Origin: Mycolicibacterium gadium
Lineage (GTDB): Bacteria; Actinomycetota; Actinomycetes; Mycobacteriales; Mycobacteriaceae
Length of the DNA: 64,000 nucleotides
NCBI RefSeq assembly: GCF_010728925.1
Contig: NZ_AP022608.1
Span: 3,596,001-3,660,000 of the forward strand
Direction of reading: 5' to 3'
Numbering within the stretch: the first letter of the stretch is position 1; each line of letters opens with the position of its first letter. A program made the position numbers and the translations under genes. This document shows, piece by piece, positions 16,184-25,682 of this stretch. The notes beneath the pieces are model-generated. The model saw only the letters and a list, made by a program, of their open reading frames with translations, was not told the DNA's origin and made no database searches.

Positions 16184-18489
16184 CCGAACAACCCGGGGAG
16201 CACGCCCTCCGACGTGCTTCGCAGGTCCTCCAGACTGGCGGTGAACAGGCCCTGAACCTCGACAGCGGCCTCTCCCCCTCGTGGTCCGGGGTCGACGACA
16301 CCGATGCGGGTGGCCGGCAGTCCGCGCGCCTCACACATGGCGACGAAGCGGCTTTCCTCGGTCCGTGGCACGGCCACCAGCACCCGGCCCGTCGACTCCG
16401 AGAAGAGGAAGGTAAACGGGTCTGAATTTTCGGGAACGACGATGCGACAACCGGTTTCGCCGGTCAGCGCGGCCTCGACCACGGCCTGGACGAGCCCGCC
16501 TTCGGACAGATCGTGCGCTGCGGACACCAGTCCGTCACGCGATGCCGCGGCCAACACGTCGGCCAGCAGCATCTCCCGGTCCAGGTCGACCTTCGGCGGC
16601 AGTCCACCCAGGTGGTCGCCGGTGACCTGCGCCCAGACCGAGCCGTCGAACTCATCGCGGGTGTCGCCGAGCAGGATCAGGGTTTCACCGGGTTCGGTGC
16701 CAAGCCCGGTCGGAATGCGACGCTTCACGTCGTCGATGACGCCGAGCACACCGACGACCGGGGTCGGCAGAATTGCCGTGGTACCGGTCTGGTTGTAGAA
16801 GCTGACGTTGCCGCCGGTGACCGGAATACCCAACTTCGCAGCGCCATCGGCGAGTCCGCGGACCGCCTGGCTGAACTGCCACATGACTCCCGGATCCTCC
16901 GGCGAGCCGAAGTTGAGGCAGTTGGTGACCGCGACCGGTGTGGCGCCGGTGACCGCGACGTTGCGGTACGCCTCGGCCAGTGCGAGTTGCGCACCGGTGT
17001 ACGGGTCGAGCGCGGTGTAGCGGCCCGAGGCGTCGGTCGAGATCGCGATGCCACGGCCGGAGGCCTCATCAACGCGCAGCACCCCGCCGTCGGCGTTCTC
17101 GGCAAGGACGGTGTTGCCGCGGACGTAGCGGTCGTACTGCTCGGTGATGTAGGCGCGGCTACACAGATGCGGACTGCCGAGCATCGCGAAAAGCGTCGCG
17201 CGCAGTTCGTCGCCGGTGGACGGCCGTGGGAGTTTCGCCGAGGTGTCGGCGTTCAGCGCGTCCTGGGTACGGGGGCGCTCGACGGGGCGCTCGTAGACGG
17301 GTCCCTCGTGGGCGACTGTGCGTGGCGGCACGTCGACGACGGTTTCGCCGTGCCAGGTGATTTCGAGGCGGTCCCCGTCGGTGACTTCACCGATGACGGT
17401 CGCCAGCACGTCCCACTTGCGGCAGACTGCCATGAACGCGTCGACGTTGTCGGGTGTGACAACCGCGCACATCCGCTCCTGGGACTCGCTCGACAGGATC
17501 TCCGCGGGGGTCATGTTCGCGGCACGCAGCGGGACGGTATCCAGTTCGATCCGCATACCACCGTCACCGGCCGACGCGAGTTCCGATGTCGCACAGGATA
17601 ATCCGGCACCACCGAGGTCCTGAATGCCGACCACCAGATCGGCGGCGTACAGCTCGAGGCAGCACTCGATGAGAACTTTCTCCATGAACGGGTCGCCCAC
17701 CTGAACCGAGGGCAGCTTCTTGCGCCCGGCGGCGCCGCTCTCGTCGCCGCCGAAGGTGTCCGACGCGAGCACCGACACGCCGCCGATACCGTCGAGCCCG
17801 GTGCGCGCACCGAACAGGATGATCTTGTTCCCGGTCCCCGAGGCGAACGCCAGGTGCAGGTCCTCCTTCCGGAGCACCCCCACGCACAGGGCGTTCACCA
17901 ACGGGTTGCCCGCGTAGGAGGCGTCGAACACGGTCTCACCGCCGATGTTCGGCAGGCCCAGCGAGTTGCCGTACCCGCCGATGCCGCGCACGACCCCGTC
18001 GACGACGCGGCGGGTGTCCATCGCGTCGGCGGCGCCGAATCGCAGCTGGTCCATCACCGCCACTGGGCGCGCGCCCATGGCCATGATGTCGCGCACGATG
18101 CCGCCGACCCCGGTGGCCGCACCCTGATACGGCTCGATGTAGGACGGGTGGTTGTGGGATTCCACCTTGAACGTCGCCGCCCACCCGTCGCCGATGTCCA
18201 CGACGCCGGCGTTCTCGCCGATGCCGGCGAGCAACCCGGTACGCATCGCCTCGGTGGTGGTCTCACCGAAATAGCGCAGGTGCACCTTCGACGACTTGTA
18301 GGAGCAGTGTTCGCTCCACATCACCGAGTACATCGCCAGCTCAGCGTCAGTGGGCCGACGGCCCAGGATCTCGCGGATCCGCTGGTACTCATCGTCCTTG
18401 AGGCCCAGCTCGCGGTGCGGCTGGGGCTGGTCGGGTGTGGCGGTGGCGTGTTCGACGGTGTCGAGGGCGTGGGTTAGCTCCGACGTCAC
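16180..18489 (-). CDS. purL: phosphoribosylformylglycinamidine synthase subunit PurL
   Basis: A 769-residue small-type PurL. With PurS and PurQ (encoded at 25.0-25.9 kb) it forms the FGAM synthase complex that converts FGAR plus glutamine-derived ammonia and ATP to FGAM. Signatures include [14 protein letters not shown], the [21 protein letters not shown] nucleotide-binding region, [15 protein letters not shown] and the repeated AIR-synthase-like halves. Length fits the Bacillus/actinobacterial type lacking the glutaminase domain. Translation starts with GTG at 18489. It is the first gene of a four-gene minus-strand run with overlapping junctions. Confidence 0.96.
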   Translation of the reverse strand: MTSELTHALDTVEHATATPDQPQPHRELGLKDDEYQRIREILGRRPTDAELAMYSVMWSEHCSYKSSKVHLRYFGETTTEAMRTGLLAGIGENAGVVDIGDGWAATFKVESHNHPSYIEPYQGAATGVGGIVRDIMAMGARPVAVMDQLRFGAADAMDTRRVVDGVVRGIGGYGNSLGLPNIGGETVFDASYAGNPLVNALCVGVLRKEDLHLAFASGTGNKIILFGARTGLDGIGGVSVLASDTFGGDESGAAGRKKLPSVQVGDPFMEKVLIECCLELYAADLVVGIQDLGGAGLSCATSELASAGDGGMRIELDTVPLRAANMTPAEILSSESQERMCAVVTPDNVDAFMAVCRKWDVLATVIGEVTDGDRLEITWHGETVVDVPPRTVAHEGPVYERPVERPRTQDALNADTSAKLPRPSTGDELRATLFAMLGSPHLCSRAYITEQYDRYVRGNTVLAENADGGVLRVDEASGRGIAISTDASGRYTALDPYTGAQLALAEAYRNVAVTGATPVAVTNCLNFGSPEDPGVMWQFSQAVRGLADGAAKLGIPVTGGNVSFYNQTGTTAILPTPVVGVLGVIDDVKRRIPTGLGTEPGETLILLGDTRDEFDGSVWAQVTGDHLGGLPPKVDLDREMLLADVLAAASRDGLVSAAHDLSEGGLVQAVVEAALTGETGCRIVVPENSDPFTFLFSESTGRVLVAVPRTEESRFVAMCEARGLPATRIGVVDPGPRGGEAAVEVQGLFTASLEDLRSTSEGVLPGLFG

Positions 18490-18525
18490 CCGGCCAGTCT
18501 AGTTTGCGAGCCGGCGGACACGCCG

Positions 18526-18873
18526 TCAGCCGCCCGCGACGCAGAAGGCGTTGCCTTCGGGGTCGGCCATCACGACCCAATCGAACTCCGGCCCGAAGCT
18601 GTTCCGCGCCGTCTCCCGCGCGCCCAGGCCGATCAGCCGCGCCACCTCTGCCTCCTTGTCGGCGGCTTGGAAGTCCAGGTGGACCTTGTTCTTGCCCGGT
18701 GTGGGATCGGGCACGCGCTGGAAGCCCAGAGCCGGCCGGCCTTCGTTGGTGACCATGACGAATTCACCTGGTGCAACGGCATTTACGTCGCCTCCCGCGG
18801 CGCGCGCCCACCAGTCGGCGAGGGCGTCAGGGTCGGCGCAGTCGAACGTGATCATCTCCACCTTGAGTGCCAT
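18526..18873 (-). CDS. VOC-family (glyoxalase-like) protein, Rv0801 type
   Basis: A 115-residue vicinal-oxygen-chelate protein built of two beta-alpha-beta-beta-beta modules: MALKVEMITFDCADPDALADWW at the start and FDWVVMADPEGNAFCV at the end. Its length equals that of Rv0801. The family includes glyoxalases, dioxygenases and resistance proteins; the metal ligands are not obviously complete (few histidines), so a binding or resistance role is possible. It lies 36 bp upstream of purL on the same strand. The ATG at 18873 is preferred over an upstream extension. Confidence 0.8.
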   Translation of the reverse strand: MALKVEMITFDCADPDALADWWARAAGGDVNAVAPGEFVMVTNEGRPALGFQRVPDPTPGKNKVHLDFQAADKEAEVARLIGLGARETARNSFGPEFDWVVMADPEGNAFCVAGG

Positions 18874-18959
18874 GGGGCTGACCCTAGAGCAGCCGGGCGA
18901 CAAGGGCGCTTACGTCTGGCGTAATTGAGCGGCGCCGCGTTCGGCCGCACGCTTGGTCC

Positions 18960-19349
18960 ATGACCGAGACCCAAACCCAACCGAAGTTCAGTTCACAGAT
19001 GTGGGCCGCGTTCTGGGCGGCACCCGACGAATCGCGCATCGGCGACATCCTGGCCGACGACATCGTCGGCTACTGGCAGGGCGAGCCGAAGCCGGTGCAC
19101 GGTCGCGCGGCCTACACCGCGAAGATCGTCGAGCTCATCACCGCCGTACCCGACCTGCGACTCGAGCTGCTGGACAGCGCGACGATCGATGGCGATGTCC
19201 CCGGCGAACAGCTGGTGTATCTGCACTACGTCGGCCAGGGCACCGGGCCTGAGGGGCCGATCGCGATCCGCGGTTTGGACCGGGTCCGCGCCCGCGACGG
19301 CGTGGTCGTGGAGAACGTCATCCGCTACGACCTGGTCGACCCGACCTGA
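18960..19349 (+). CDS. SnoaL/NTF2-like protein
   Basis: A 129-residue protein with the cone-shaped NTF2/SnoaL_2 fold signature: an N-terminal helix (FWAAPDESRIGDILADD), IVGYWQGEPKPVHGRAAYTAKI, and the terminal strand pair ending VVVENVIRYDLVDP. Such proteins are polyketide cyclase-like or simply ligand-binding; no catalytic set can be assigned. It is divergent from the VOC gene (86 bp between starts) and convergent with the aminopeptidase gene. Confidence 0.72.
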   Translation: MTETQTQPKFSSQMWAAFWAAPDESRIGDILADDIVGYWQGEPKPVHGRAAYTAKIVELITAVPDLRLELLDSATIDGDVPGEQLVYLHYVGQGTGPEGPIAIRGLDRVRARDGVVVENVIRYDLVDPT

Positions 19350-19367
19350 AGCCCGCTCGGGCAACGG

Positions 19368-19431
19368 CAATGTCAGCCTGACGACGCCGACATGGACATA
19401 TATGCACGGAGCGGCTGTCAGGGTGACATTG
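19368..19431. terminator. long inverted repeat between convergent genes
   Basis: CAATGTCAGCCTGAC at 19368-19382 and GTCAGGGTGACATTG at 19417-19431 are complementary at 14 of 15 positions, with a 34-bp spacer. The repeat fills most of the 109-bp gap between the convergent SnoaL-like and pepC stops. It reads the same from both sides, so a bidirectional terminator is the simplest reading; a protein-binding site is possible because the loop is long. Confidence 0.45.
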
Positions 19432-19458
19432 CGATCGACCCTCGATGTGCACACCGAC

Positions 19459-20715
19459 TCACGCCGGGGACAGGAAAGCCCCCAGCGCAGCGGCGTACGC
19501 CGCGACGTCGTGGGCACCCATCACTTCACGTGCCGAATGCATGGCCAACTGGGCGGCACCCACGTCGACTGTCGGGATGCCGGTGCGCGCCGACGTCATC
19601 GGTCCGATCGTGGAACCGCACGGCAGATCGGCTCGATGTTCGTAGCGCTGCAACGGCACATCGGCCTGAGCGCACGCGAGCGCGAACGCCGCCGCGGTCC
19701 GCCCGTCGGTCGCGTAGCGCAGGTTCGGCTGCACCTTGAGCACGGGTCCGGCGTTGACCTCGATGAGGTGGCCGGGTTCGTGACGTTCGGGGTAGTTCGG
19801 GTGCGTGGCATGGGCCATGTCGCCCGACGCCACCATCGAGCCCGGCATCCGGCGCAGGAACTCCTCGCGACCGCCGCCGGCGGCCAGCGTGATGCGTTCC
19901 AACACGGTGAGCAGCAGCTCGGATTGGGCGCCGTGGTCGGATTGCGAGCCGACCTCCTCGTGATCGAACAGCGCGAGCACGGGCACATGGCCGCGCAGTT
20001 CGGCGGCGAGGAGGCCCTCGAGACCGGCGTAGCAGGTCGCCTGGTTGTCCAGCCGCGGCGCGCTGAGAAGTTCGTCTCCGGCACCCGCGAGGGTCGACGG
20101 GGTGAGGTCGTGGGTCATCAGGTCCGCGCCAAGGACGTCGGACACGGCGACGCCGGCGCGGTCGGCGACGTAGCCGAGGAACGACCGGGTCCCGCTGCCG
20201 ACGCCGCACACGGCGTTGACGTGGCGCTGGGGGTTCAGCTCGACTGCCTTGCGGTCCTCGGCGAGATGGATGGCCAGCTGGGGTACGCGCAAGATGGGCT
20301 CGTCGATGCGGATCAGGTGGTGCTCGATCGCGTCCCGGCCGCGGACGGACAGCCGTCCGCTGATGCCGAGGTCACGGTCCAGCCAGGAGTTGAGCCACGC
20401 CCCGCCGTACGGCTGCAGCGCGACGACCTGCCAGCCCGAGACGAAGCGGTCGGGATGCTGTTTGACGCGCAGATTCGGGCTGTCGGTGTGGCCGCCGACG
20501 ATCCGAAAAGGTGCCGACGGGCCGGTCTCGGCCTTCCAGGCGACCAACGAACCCGCCCGCAGCGTGAAGAACCGACCCTCGGCTTGCCATGCATCGCCTT
20601 CGTTCAGCTCGGTGAAGCCGGCGGCGCGCAATCGGTCGGCCGCCGTCTCGCAGACATGGAACGGCGACGGCGAAGCGTCGATGAACTCACACAGGCCTTG
20701 CGGACTTGCCGACAT
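19459..20715 (-). CDS. pepC: M18-family aminopeptidase (aspartyl aminopeptidase type)
   Basis: A 418-residue M18 metallopeptidase that removes N-terminal residues (preferably acidic) from peptides in the cytoplasm. Metal-site motifs are visible: [12 protein letters not shown] with the first His-Asp pair, FDHEEVGS carrying the catalytic Glu pair, and SREVMGAHD near the C-terminus with the last histidine. N-terminal [13 protein letters not shown] is also typical. Counterpart of Rv0800 (pepC/apeB), slightly shorter than its 433 residues. It is divergent from the peroxidase gene with 52 bp between starts. Confidence 0.93.
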   Translation of the reverse strand: MSASPQGLCEFIDASPSPFHVCETAADRLRAAGFTELNEGDAWQAEGRFFTLRAGSLVAWKAETGPSAPFRIVGGHTDSPNLRVKQHPDRFVSGWQVVALQPYGGAWLNSWLDRDLGISGRLSVRGRDAIEHHLIRIDEPILRVPQLAIHLAEDRKAVELNPQRHVNAVCGVGSGTRSFLGYVADRAGVAVSDVLGADLMTHDLTPSTLAGAGDELLSAPRLDNQATCYAGLEGLLAAELRGHVPVLALFDHEEVGSQSDHGAQSELLLTVLERITLAAGGGREEFLRRMPGSMVASGDMAHATHPNYPERHEPGHLIEVNAGPVLKVQPNLRYATDGRTAAAFALACAQADVPLQRYEHRADLPCGSTIGPMTSARTGIPTVDVGAAQLAMHSAREVMGAHDVAAYAAALGAFLSPA

Positions 20716-20767
20716 GGTTGTTCATCTTCTCCGATCATCGCCGCCGATCTTGAATTAGGGTCGTGAG

Positions 20768-21790
20768 GTGCCCGCACCACTGCCGCAGCCGGTCACGGCG
20801 CCGCTCACACCTGCGGCCATCTTCCTGGTGGTGACCATTGACGAAGGCGGCGAGGCAGCTGTGCACGACGGGCTCGGAGATATCGCCGGACTGGTGCGTG
20901 CGGTCGGTTTCCGCGACCCCGACAAGCACCTATCGGTGGTGACGTCGATCGGGTCGGACGCGTGGGACCGGCTCTTCTCGGGGCCGCGGCCGGCGGAGTT
21001 GACCCCCTTCATGGAGTTGTCCGGCCCACGCCACCACGCGCCGTCGACGCCGGGGGACCTGCTGTTGCACATCAAGGCGATGTCGATGGATATGTGTTTC
21101 GAGTTGGCGGGCCGGATCGTCAAGGCGCTGGGCGCGGTCACCGTCGTCGACGAGACGCACGGATTCCGCTTCTTCGACAACCGCGATCTACTTGGGTTCG
21201 TCGACGGCACCGAGAACCCAGAGGGTCCACTTGCGGTGTCCGCCACCGAGATCGGCGATGAGGATCCCGATTTCGCCGGTGGCTGCTATGTGCACGTGCA
21301 GAAGTACGTACACGACATGTCGTCGTGGGATTCGTTGTCGGTCACCGAGCAGGAACTGGTGATCGGACGCAGCAAGCTCGAGGACATCGAGATGGCCGAC
21401 GACGTCAAGCCGGCGAACTCACACATCGCACTTAACGTCATCGAGGACGCGGACGGCACCGAACTGAAGATCGTGCGTCACAACATGCCGTTCGGTGAGA
21501 TCGGAAAGGACGAATACGGTACGTATTTCATCGGCTACTCGCGAACTGCCGCGGTAACCGAGCAGATGCTTTCCAACATGTTCCTCGGTGATCCGCCGGG
21601 CAACACCGACCACATCCTGGAGTTCTCCACTGCCATCACCGGCGGGAAGTTCTTCACGCCGATCGTCGATTTTCTCAACGACCCTCCTCCGCTTCCGGAT
21701 TCGGAGGCAGCACAAGACGTCCCCGCCGATGCCGGCCTGCCCGTCAGGGACGGCTCGTTGGGCATCGGCAGCCTGAAAGGAACCCGTTGA
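20768..21790 (+). CDS. Dyp-type peroxidase, encapsulin cargo
   Basis: A 340-residue dye-decolourising heme peroxidase (Rv0799c type). The GxxDG motif is GFVDG at 143-147 with the catalytic Asp146. The probable proximal heme ligand is His219 (ANSHIALN) and the distal arginine is Arg237 (IVRHNMPF). The last 13 residues (DGSLGIGSLKGTR) are a separate tail that matches the known encapsulin-targeting peptide. Its stop overlaps the ATG of the encapsulin gene (TGATG), so cargo and shell are co-translated. It likely acts inside the nanocompartment in oxidative-stress defence. GTG start. Confidence 0.94.
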   Translation: MPAPLPQPVTAPLTPAAIFLVVTIDEGGEAAVHDGLGDIAGLVRAVGFRDPDKHLSVVTSIGSDAWDRLFSGPRPAELTPFMELSGPRHHAPSTPGDLLLHIKAMSMDMCFELAGRIVKALGAVTVVDETHGFRFFDNRDLLGFVDGTENPEGPLAVSATEIGDEDPDFAGGCYVHVQKYVHDMSSWDSLSVTEQELVIGRSKLEDIEMADDVKPANSHIALNVIEDADGTELKIVRHNMPFGEIGKDEYGTYFIGYSRTAAVTEQMLSNMFLGDPPGNTDHILEFSTAITGGKFFTPIVDFLNDPPPLPDSEAAQDVPADAGLPVRDGSLGIGSLKGTR

Positions 21791-22587
21791 TGAACAACCT
21801 GTATCGCGAGCTCGCTCCGATCACCGAAGCCGCCTGGGACGAAATCGAGCTGGAGGCGACCCGAACGTTCAAACGGCACATCGCGGGGCGGCGCGTCGTC
21901 GACGTCAGCGAGCCGGGAGGCCCGGTGACGGCGGCGGTCAGCACCGGCCACCTCCGTGATGTGTCCCCGCCGGGCGAGGGCGTGGTGGCACACCTGCGGG
22001 AGAGCAAGCCGCTGGTGCGCCTGCGCGTGCCGTTCACGTTGAGCCGCACCGCGATCGACGATGTCGAGCGTGGCTCGCAGGACTCGGATTGGGATCCGGT
22101 CAAGGAGGCCGCGAAGAGACTGGCCTTCGTCGAGGACCGAGCGATCTTCGAGGGTTACGGCGCAGCGTCGATCGAGGGCATCCGGGCTTGCAGCAACAAT
22201 CCTGCGCTGGCGCTACCGAGCGATGTCCGCGAGATCCCCGACGTCATCTCCCAGGCGCTGACCGAGCTGCGGCTGGCCGGTGTCGACGGGCCGTATTCGG
22301 TGCTGCTGTCGGCAGACGTGTACACCGAGGTCAGCGAGACGACCGAGCACGGCTATCCGATTCGCGAGCACCTCAACCGGCTGGTGGACGGCGAGATCAT
22401 CTGGGCGCCCGCCATCGATGGAGCGTTTGTGTTGTCGACGCGCGGTGGCGATTTCGATCTGCAGCTGGGGACCGACGTATGCATCGGCTACCTGTCGCAC
22501 AACGCGGAATCCGTCGAGCTGTATCTGCAGGAGACGCTGACCTTCCTGTGCTACACCGCAGAAGCGTCTGTGGCGCTGGCGAAGTAG
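21790..22587 (+). CDS. enc: family 1 encapsulin nanocompartment shell protein (Cfp29 type)
   Basis: A 265-residue HK97-fold encapsulin, counterpart of Rv0798c/Cfp29. The start MNNLYRELAPITEAAWDEIE is the N-terminal helix that binds cargo tails. DREREIF-like stretches (VEDRAIFEGYGAASIEGI) form the P-domain, and the YSVLLSADVYTEVSE and YPIREHLNRLV regions belong to the A-domain and loops. Sixty copies assemble into a 24-nm shell enclosing DyP peroxidase. It shares one base with the DyP stop. Its stop abuts the convergent membrane-protein gene with no gap. Confidence 0.95.
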   Translation: MNNLYRELAPITEAAWDEIELEATRTFKRHIAGRRVVDVSEPGGPVTAAVSTGHLRDVSPPGEGVVAHLRESKPLVRLRVPFTLSRTAIDDVERGSQDSDWDPVKEAAKRLAFVEDRAIFEGYGAASIEGIRACSNNPALALPSDVREIPDVISQALTELRLAGVDGPYSVLLSADVYTEVSETTEHGYPIREHLNRLVDGEIIWAPAIDGAFVLSTRGGDFDLQLGTDVCIGYLSHNAESVELYLQETLTFLCYTAEASVALAK

Positions 22588-23316
22588 CTAGGCCAGGCTC
22601 CGGGCCAGGCGCTCGATCGCCTTTCCGTCGGTGAGTTCGTCGCGCACTTCCGGATGCTCCCAATAGAACCGGACCAGTTCGCGCAATGCCTTGCCGTCCG
22701 GCGTCATCGCACTCGCCGCGATCGTCGGCGTACGGTCATCGGACATGACGAACACGATCGGACCGGACCTGGCCCACTTCTTGTCGCTTGACTCGTCAGT
22801 GACGTTCTTCACCTGACCCCATTCGCCGGACTCAGTCCGCCAGCTTTCTTCCAGTTCAAATCCGCTGGGCGTCAGGCGTAGATACTTGGTGCTGCCCCGA
22901 CGAAAGTATCGCCACAGCATGGGCACACCCATCAACACGAGAACGCCGGACGCGAATGGTATTGAGTACCGCATGGAGTGCGGTATCGCAATAGTCACCC
23001 TTCCCGCGGGGGCGAAAATCGTGTAAACCGCACACGCCGTCACAGCGCCGAGCAGCCCGATATACAACGGCATTTCAACGCCGCGATCGGGCCGGAACGT
23101 CGTTCCTCCCTCGTCCACGTTCACACGCGGAGCGGCTTTCCCGGGAATCACCGTGAAGAGCGGGATGAGGAAACCGAAGCAGAACGTTGCGAACCCGAAT
23201 GCGACGACGGCATTGAGGAACTCTCCGTGGACGACAAAGATCACGGTCCACGCCGCGGTGAAGACACCGAAGCTGACGCAGAACAGCCCCGAGCAGATCG
23301 CGGTCGCACGCTTCAT
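22588..23316 (-). CDS. four-helix membrane protein, candidate immunity protein
   Basis: A 242-residue protein with four hydrophobic helices (about residues 7-29, 33-57, 82-102 and 117-138) followed by a roughly 100-residue soluble C-terminal domain. That domain (YLRLTPSGFELEESWRTE, then FVMSDDRTPTI) looks beta-rich and PH-like. No named family is recognised. The ATG shares one base with the stop of the upstream 448-residue gene (TGATG), so it is translated together with it. By analogy with polymorphic toxin cassettes, a small multi-pass protein placed right after a hydrophobic effector is a good immunity candidate; this is inference from context only. Confidence 0.6.
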   Translation of the reverse strand: MKRATAICSGLFCVSFGVFTAAWTVIFVVHGEFLNAVVAFGFATFCFGFLIPLFTVIPGKAAPRVNVDEGGTTFRPDRGVEMPLYIGLLGAVTACAVYTIFAPAGRVTIAIPHSMRYSIPFASGVLVLMGVPMLWRYFRRGSTKYLRLTPSGFELEESWRTESGEWGQVKNVTDESSDKKWARSGPIVFVMSDDRTPTIAASAMTPDGKALRELVRFYWEHPEVRDELTDGKAIERLARSLA

Positions 23317-24662
23317 CAACGGCACACAATATTGCCGATGATGCCGCCGAGGTAACCGAACGCCGCCCCGCCGGCTATGTCGCCGACAAACGCGAGCGCC
23401 GGAGCAGCCCCAGGAGCACCCGCCGCGGTGATTCCCCCTGCGAAGGCAGCACCGGTCGCCATACCACCCCCGATTGCCGCACCACCCGAAATCGCTGCAA
23501 CACAGGCGTCCTCGAAGGTCTTCGCCGTCACCGTGTCGTACAGCGCCACCGCCACCCCGAGCGTCGGGCCGCCGTACTTGCCGACCTTGCCCAGGTTCTC
23601 CACGGACTGCGGTGACAACATCGGGATTCCGCGCGCGGCCTGCTCCTCGAGACCGGTGAGCGCTCCGCCGACGGTTGTCAGCGCCGGGTGTGAGAAGAAC
23701 TCGTCGGGCAGGGCGCCGTGGCGGCCATCGCCCGTCGTCACACCGCCGGTGCACTTGCCGTCCGCGGTCCGCGTCATCGTGACCTCGGTGCCGTTGGCGA
23801 ATCTGATGGACGTGAACTTCGTTCCGTCATAGTGCGTCTTGTCTTGCGAGAACGTGCTCGACACCTCATGTCCGTTCTTGTCGTAGTACGTGTCCTCGAC
23901 ACACGGCAGCGATTCGTTCCACTCGTAGATTTCATGTCTACTGCCGTCCATCATGAGCAACGTCTTGCGCACCTGACCGTCCTCGGTGATCCACTCCTTG
24001 CTCTCCCGCACGGTCTGCGCCATGTCGTTGTCGCGGAAGACGCCCTGTTGCATCAGGCCGTAGAGGTCCATCGGATTGGGGACCTCGTCGGCGGGTCGGG
24101 CCATTCCGACGCCAGGAAAGAGACGGTGTGGATCGTCGGGGCTGGGCATCGTGAAGCCGAAACTCTCTGCCGCAGCTTGTATCTGGGACGCAGTAGTGTC
24201 GTCGGCGTCGCCGACGGCAGTCAGCAACCGATTGATCTCAGCCTGCTCTGCCTTCGCCGCAGCCTGCAGGTCGGCCGCCTTCTCCGCCGAGACGCGGGCC
24301 GGTTTGATGAGCACCACCCACATGTCGTTGACCAAGAGTTCGCCACGATCGACTGCGTCGGCGTGATTCAGCAGCGCGGTACGAGCGGCGCTGATTGCGA
24401 CCGCGCCCTTCGACAGCGCGGCCGCCACGCCTTCGGTGTAGTGGCTGAACTTCGAACTGGCATCCGTTGCACGGTGAAACATCGCCGCCGCGGCATCATG
24501 CGCAGGCCCGCCCCATGCGCGGGCCTCGGACATGCGGTCGCAGCCGTCGTCCAGGTTGCGCACCGCGCGGTACACCGCTAGGCCCGCGTCGCTGAGTGTC
24601 GATGAGCCATTCTCGGCTGCGTCGGGATTCCAGGTCCGCAGCTGTGATCGTGACGGAATCAC
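23316..24662 (-). CDS. WXG-type N-terminus / glycine-zipper protein, candidate type VII effector
   Basis: A 448-residue protein of unknown family. Residues 1-165 are almost entirely helical and contain a WXG-like turn (AWGG, residues 49-52), as in type VII secretion substrates. Residues 220-310 are beta-rich with short YDG/NGTEVT-type repeats. The last 65 residues are a hydrophobic glycine/alanine segment with repeated G-x-x-x-G spacing (for example GGAAIGGG, GDIAGGAAFG), ending IIGNIVCR. Glycine zippers of this type occur in membrane-inserting toxins and channels. It follows the EspC-like gene by 3 bp and overlaps the membrane-protein gene by 1 bp. The toxin role is inferred. Confidence 0.6.
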   Translation of the reverse strand: MIPSRSQLRTWNPDAAENGSSTLSDAGLAVYRAVRNLDDGCDRMSEARAWGGPAHDAAAAMFHRATDASSKFSHYTEGVAAALSKGAVAISAARTALLNHADAVDRGELLVNDMWVVLIKPARVSAEKAADLQAAAKAEQAEINRLLTAVGDADDTTASQIQAAAESFGFTMPSPDDPHRLFPGVGMARPADEVPNPMDLYGLMQQGVFRDNDMAQTVRESKEWITEDGQVRKTLLMMDGSRHEIYEWNESLPCVEDTYYDKNGHEVSSTFSQDKTHYDGTKFTSIRFANGTEVTMTRTADGKCTGGVTTGDGRHGALPDEFFSHPALTTVGGALTGLEEQAARGIPMLSPQSVENLGKVGKYGGPTLGVAVALYDTVTAKTFEDACVAAISGGAAIGGGMATGAAFAGGITAAGAPGAAPALAFVGDIAGGAAFGYLGGIIGNIVCR

Positions 24663-24665
24663 GGG

Positions 24666-24974
24666 TCAGAACAACCCGTCGAACGCGCCGGCGAGGGCGC
24701 TGTCTTCCACCTCGTACGTGTCGCCGGCGCCGCGTACCGCGGCGCCCATCTTGGTGATGTTCGTACCGATGTCGTTGCCCTGCTGCGCGATGTGCTCACC
24801 CGCGAGGCGCATCGCCCATTGCGTGGTGGACCCTGCGAGCCCGTCGGCAGCCGTGGTCGCCTTGAGCCCGATGTTGGTGGTCGTTATGGCGCCGGACTCC
24901 GTATTCACCTGTGCAGCAAATGCGCGCAATACTTCGGGATCGACTAACACGGTCTTGAACGTAACACCGGTCAC
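24666..24974 (-). CDS. EspC/WXG100-like small secreted helper
   Basis: A 102-residue, mostly helical, cysteine-free protein starting TGVTFKTVLVDPEVLRAF. It resembles the EspC family (type VII secretion-associated, PF10824-like). A YxxxD export signal is visible as YEVED (Tyr87, Asp91) just after the second helix. QQGNDIGTN marks the expected helix turn. Such proteins pair with a larger substrate and are exported by ESX systems. It precedes the 448-residue protein by 3 bp and follows purQ by 33 bp on the same strand. The start is GTG at 24974. Confidence 0.65.
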   Translation of the reverse strand: MTGVTFKTVLVDPEVLRAFAAQVNTESGAITTTNIGLKATTAADGLAGSTTQWAMRLAGEHIAQQGNDIGTNITKMGAAVRGAGDTYEVEDSALAGAFDGLF

Positions 24975-25007
24975 CGGACCGTCAGCGCACCAGTTTCACT
25001 AGGACCG

Positions 25008-25682
25008 CTACGCGGCCAACACCTGGTCCAGAGCGGAGTAGAACAGGCCAAGACCGTCGTCGGACGGCCCGGTCAGCGCCTCGGTGGCGTGTTCGGGATG
25101 GGGCATCAGACCGACAACCCGGCCGTTGGCCGACGCGATCCCGGCGATGTTGCGCATCGAACCATTCGGGTTCTCGCGGTAGCGGAAGACGACCCGTCCC
25201 TCACCCTCGAGCTCGTCGAGCACGTCGTCGCTGGCAACGTACCGGCCCTCCCCCGACTTCAGCGGCACCAGCAGGTCGGCACCCAGCTCGTACCGCGATG
25301 TCCACGCCGTCGTATTCGATGCCACCTCGAGCCAGAGGTCGCGGCACACGAAATGCAGACCGGCGTTGCGGGTCAGCGCACCGGGAAGCAACCCGGCCTC
25401 GCACAAGATCTGAAATCCGTTGCAAATACCCAATACCGGGAGACCCCGCGCCGCTGCGCCGACGACCTCACCCATCACGGGGGCGAACTTCGCGATCGCA
25501 CCGGTCCGCAGATAATCGCCGTAAGAGAAGCCTCCGGGCACCACCACGGCGTCCACCTTCTTGAGGTCGGCGTCGGCGTGCCAGAGACTCACGGACTCCG
25601 CACCGGCGAGCCGGACCGCCCGCGCCGCGTCGACGTCATCGAGCGTGCCGGGGAAGGTGATCACACCCATCCGGACCGTCAC
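25008..25682 (-). CDS. purQ: phosphoribosylformylglycinamidine synthase glutaminase subunit PurQ
   Basis: A 224-residue class I glutamine amidotransferase that supplies ammonia to PurL. The nucleophile elbow is GICNGFQ, with the catalytic Cys. The catalytic His-Glu pair lies in GLMPHPEHA. The oxyanion region is [17 protein letters not shown]. Its start overlaps the purS stop by 4 bp. purL itself lies about 6.5 kb away, so the complex is encoded in two places. The type VII-like cassette follows on the same strand. Confidence 0.96.
   Translation of the reverse strand: MTVRMGVITFPGTLDDVDAARAVRLAGAESVSLWHADADLKKVDAVVVPGGFSYGDYLRTGAIAKFAPVMGEVVGAAARGLPVLGICNGFQILCEAGLLPGALTRNAGLHFVCRDLWLEVASNTTAWTSRYELGADLLVPLKSGEGRYVASDDVLDELEGEGRVVFRYRENPNGSMRNIAGIASANGRVVGLMPHPEHATEALTGPSDDGLGLFYSALDQVLAA

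Noticed and set aside
16513..17601. Long plus-strand frame opposite purL
   Set aside because: Antisense shadow of purL with no recognisable motif.
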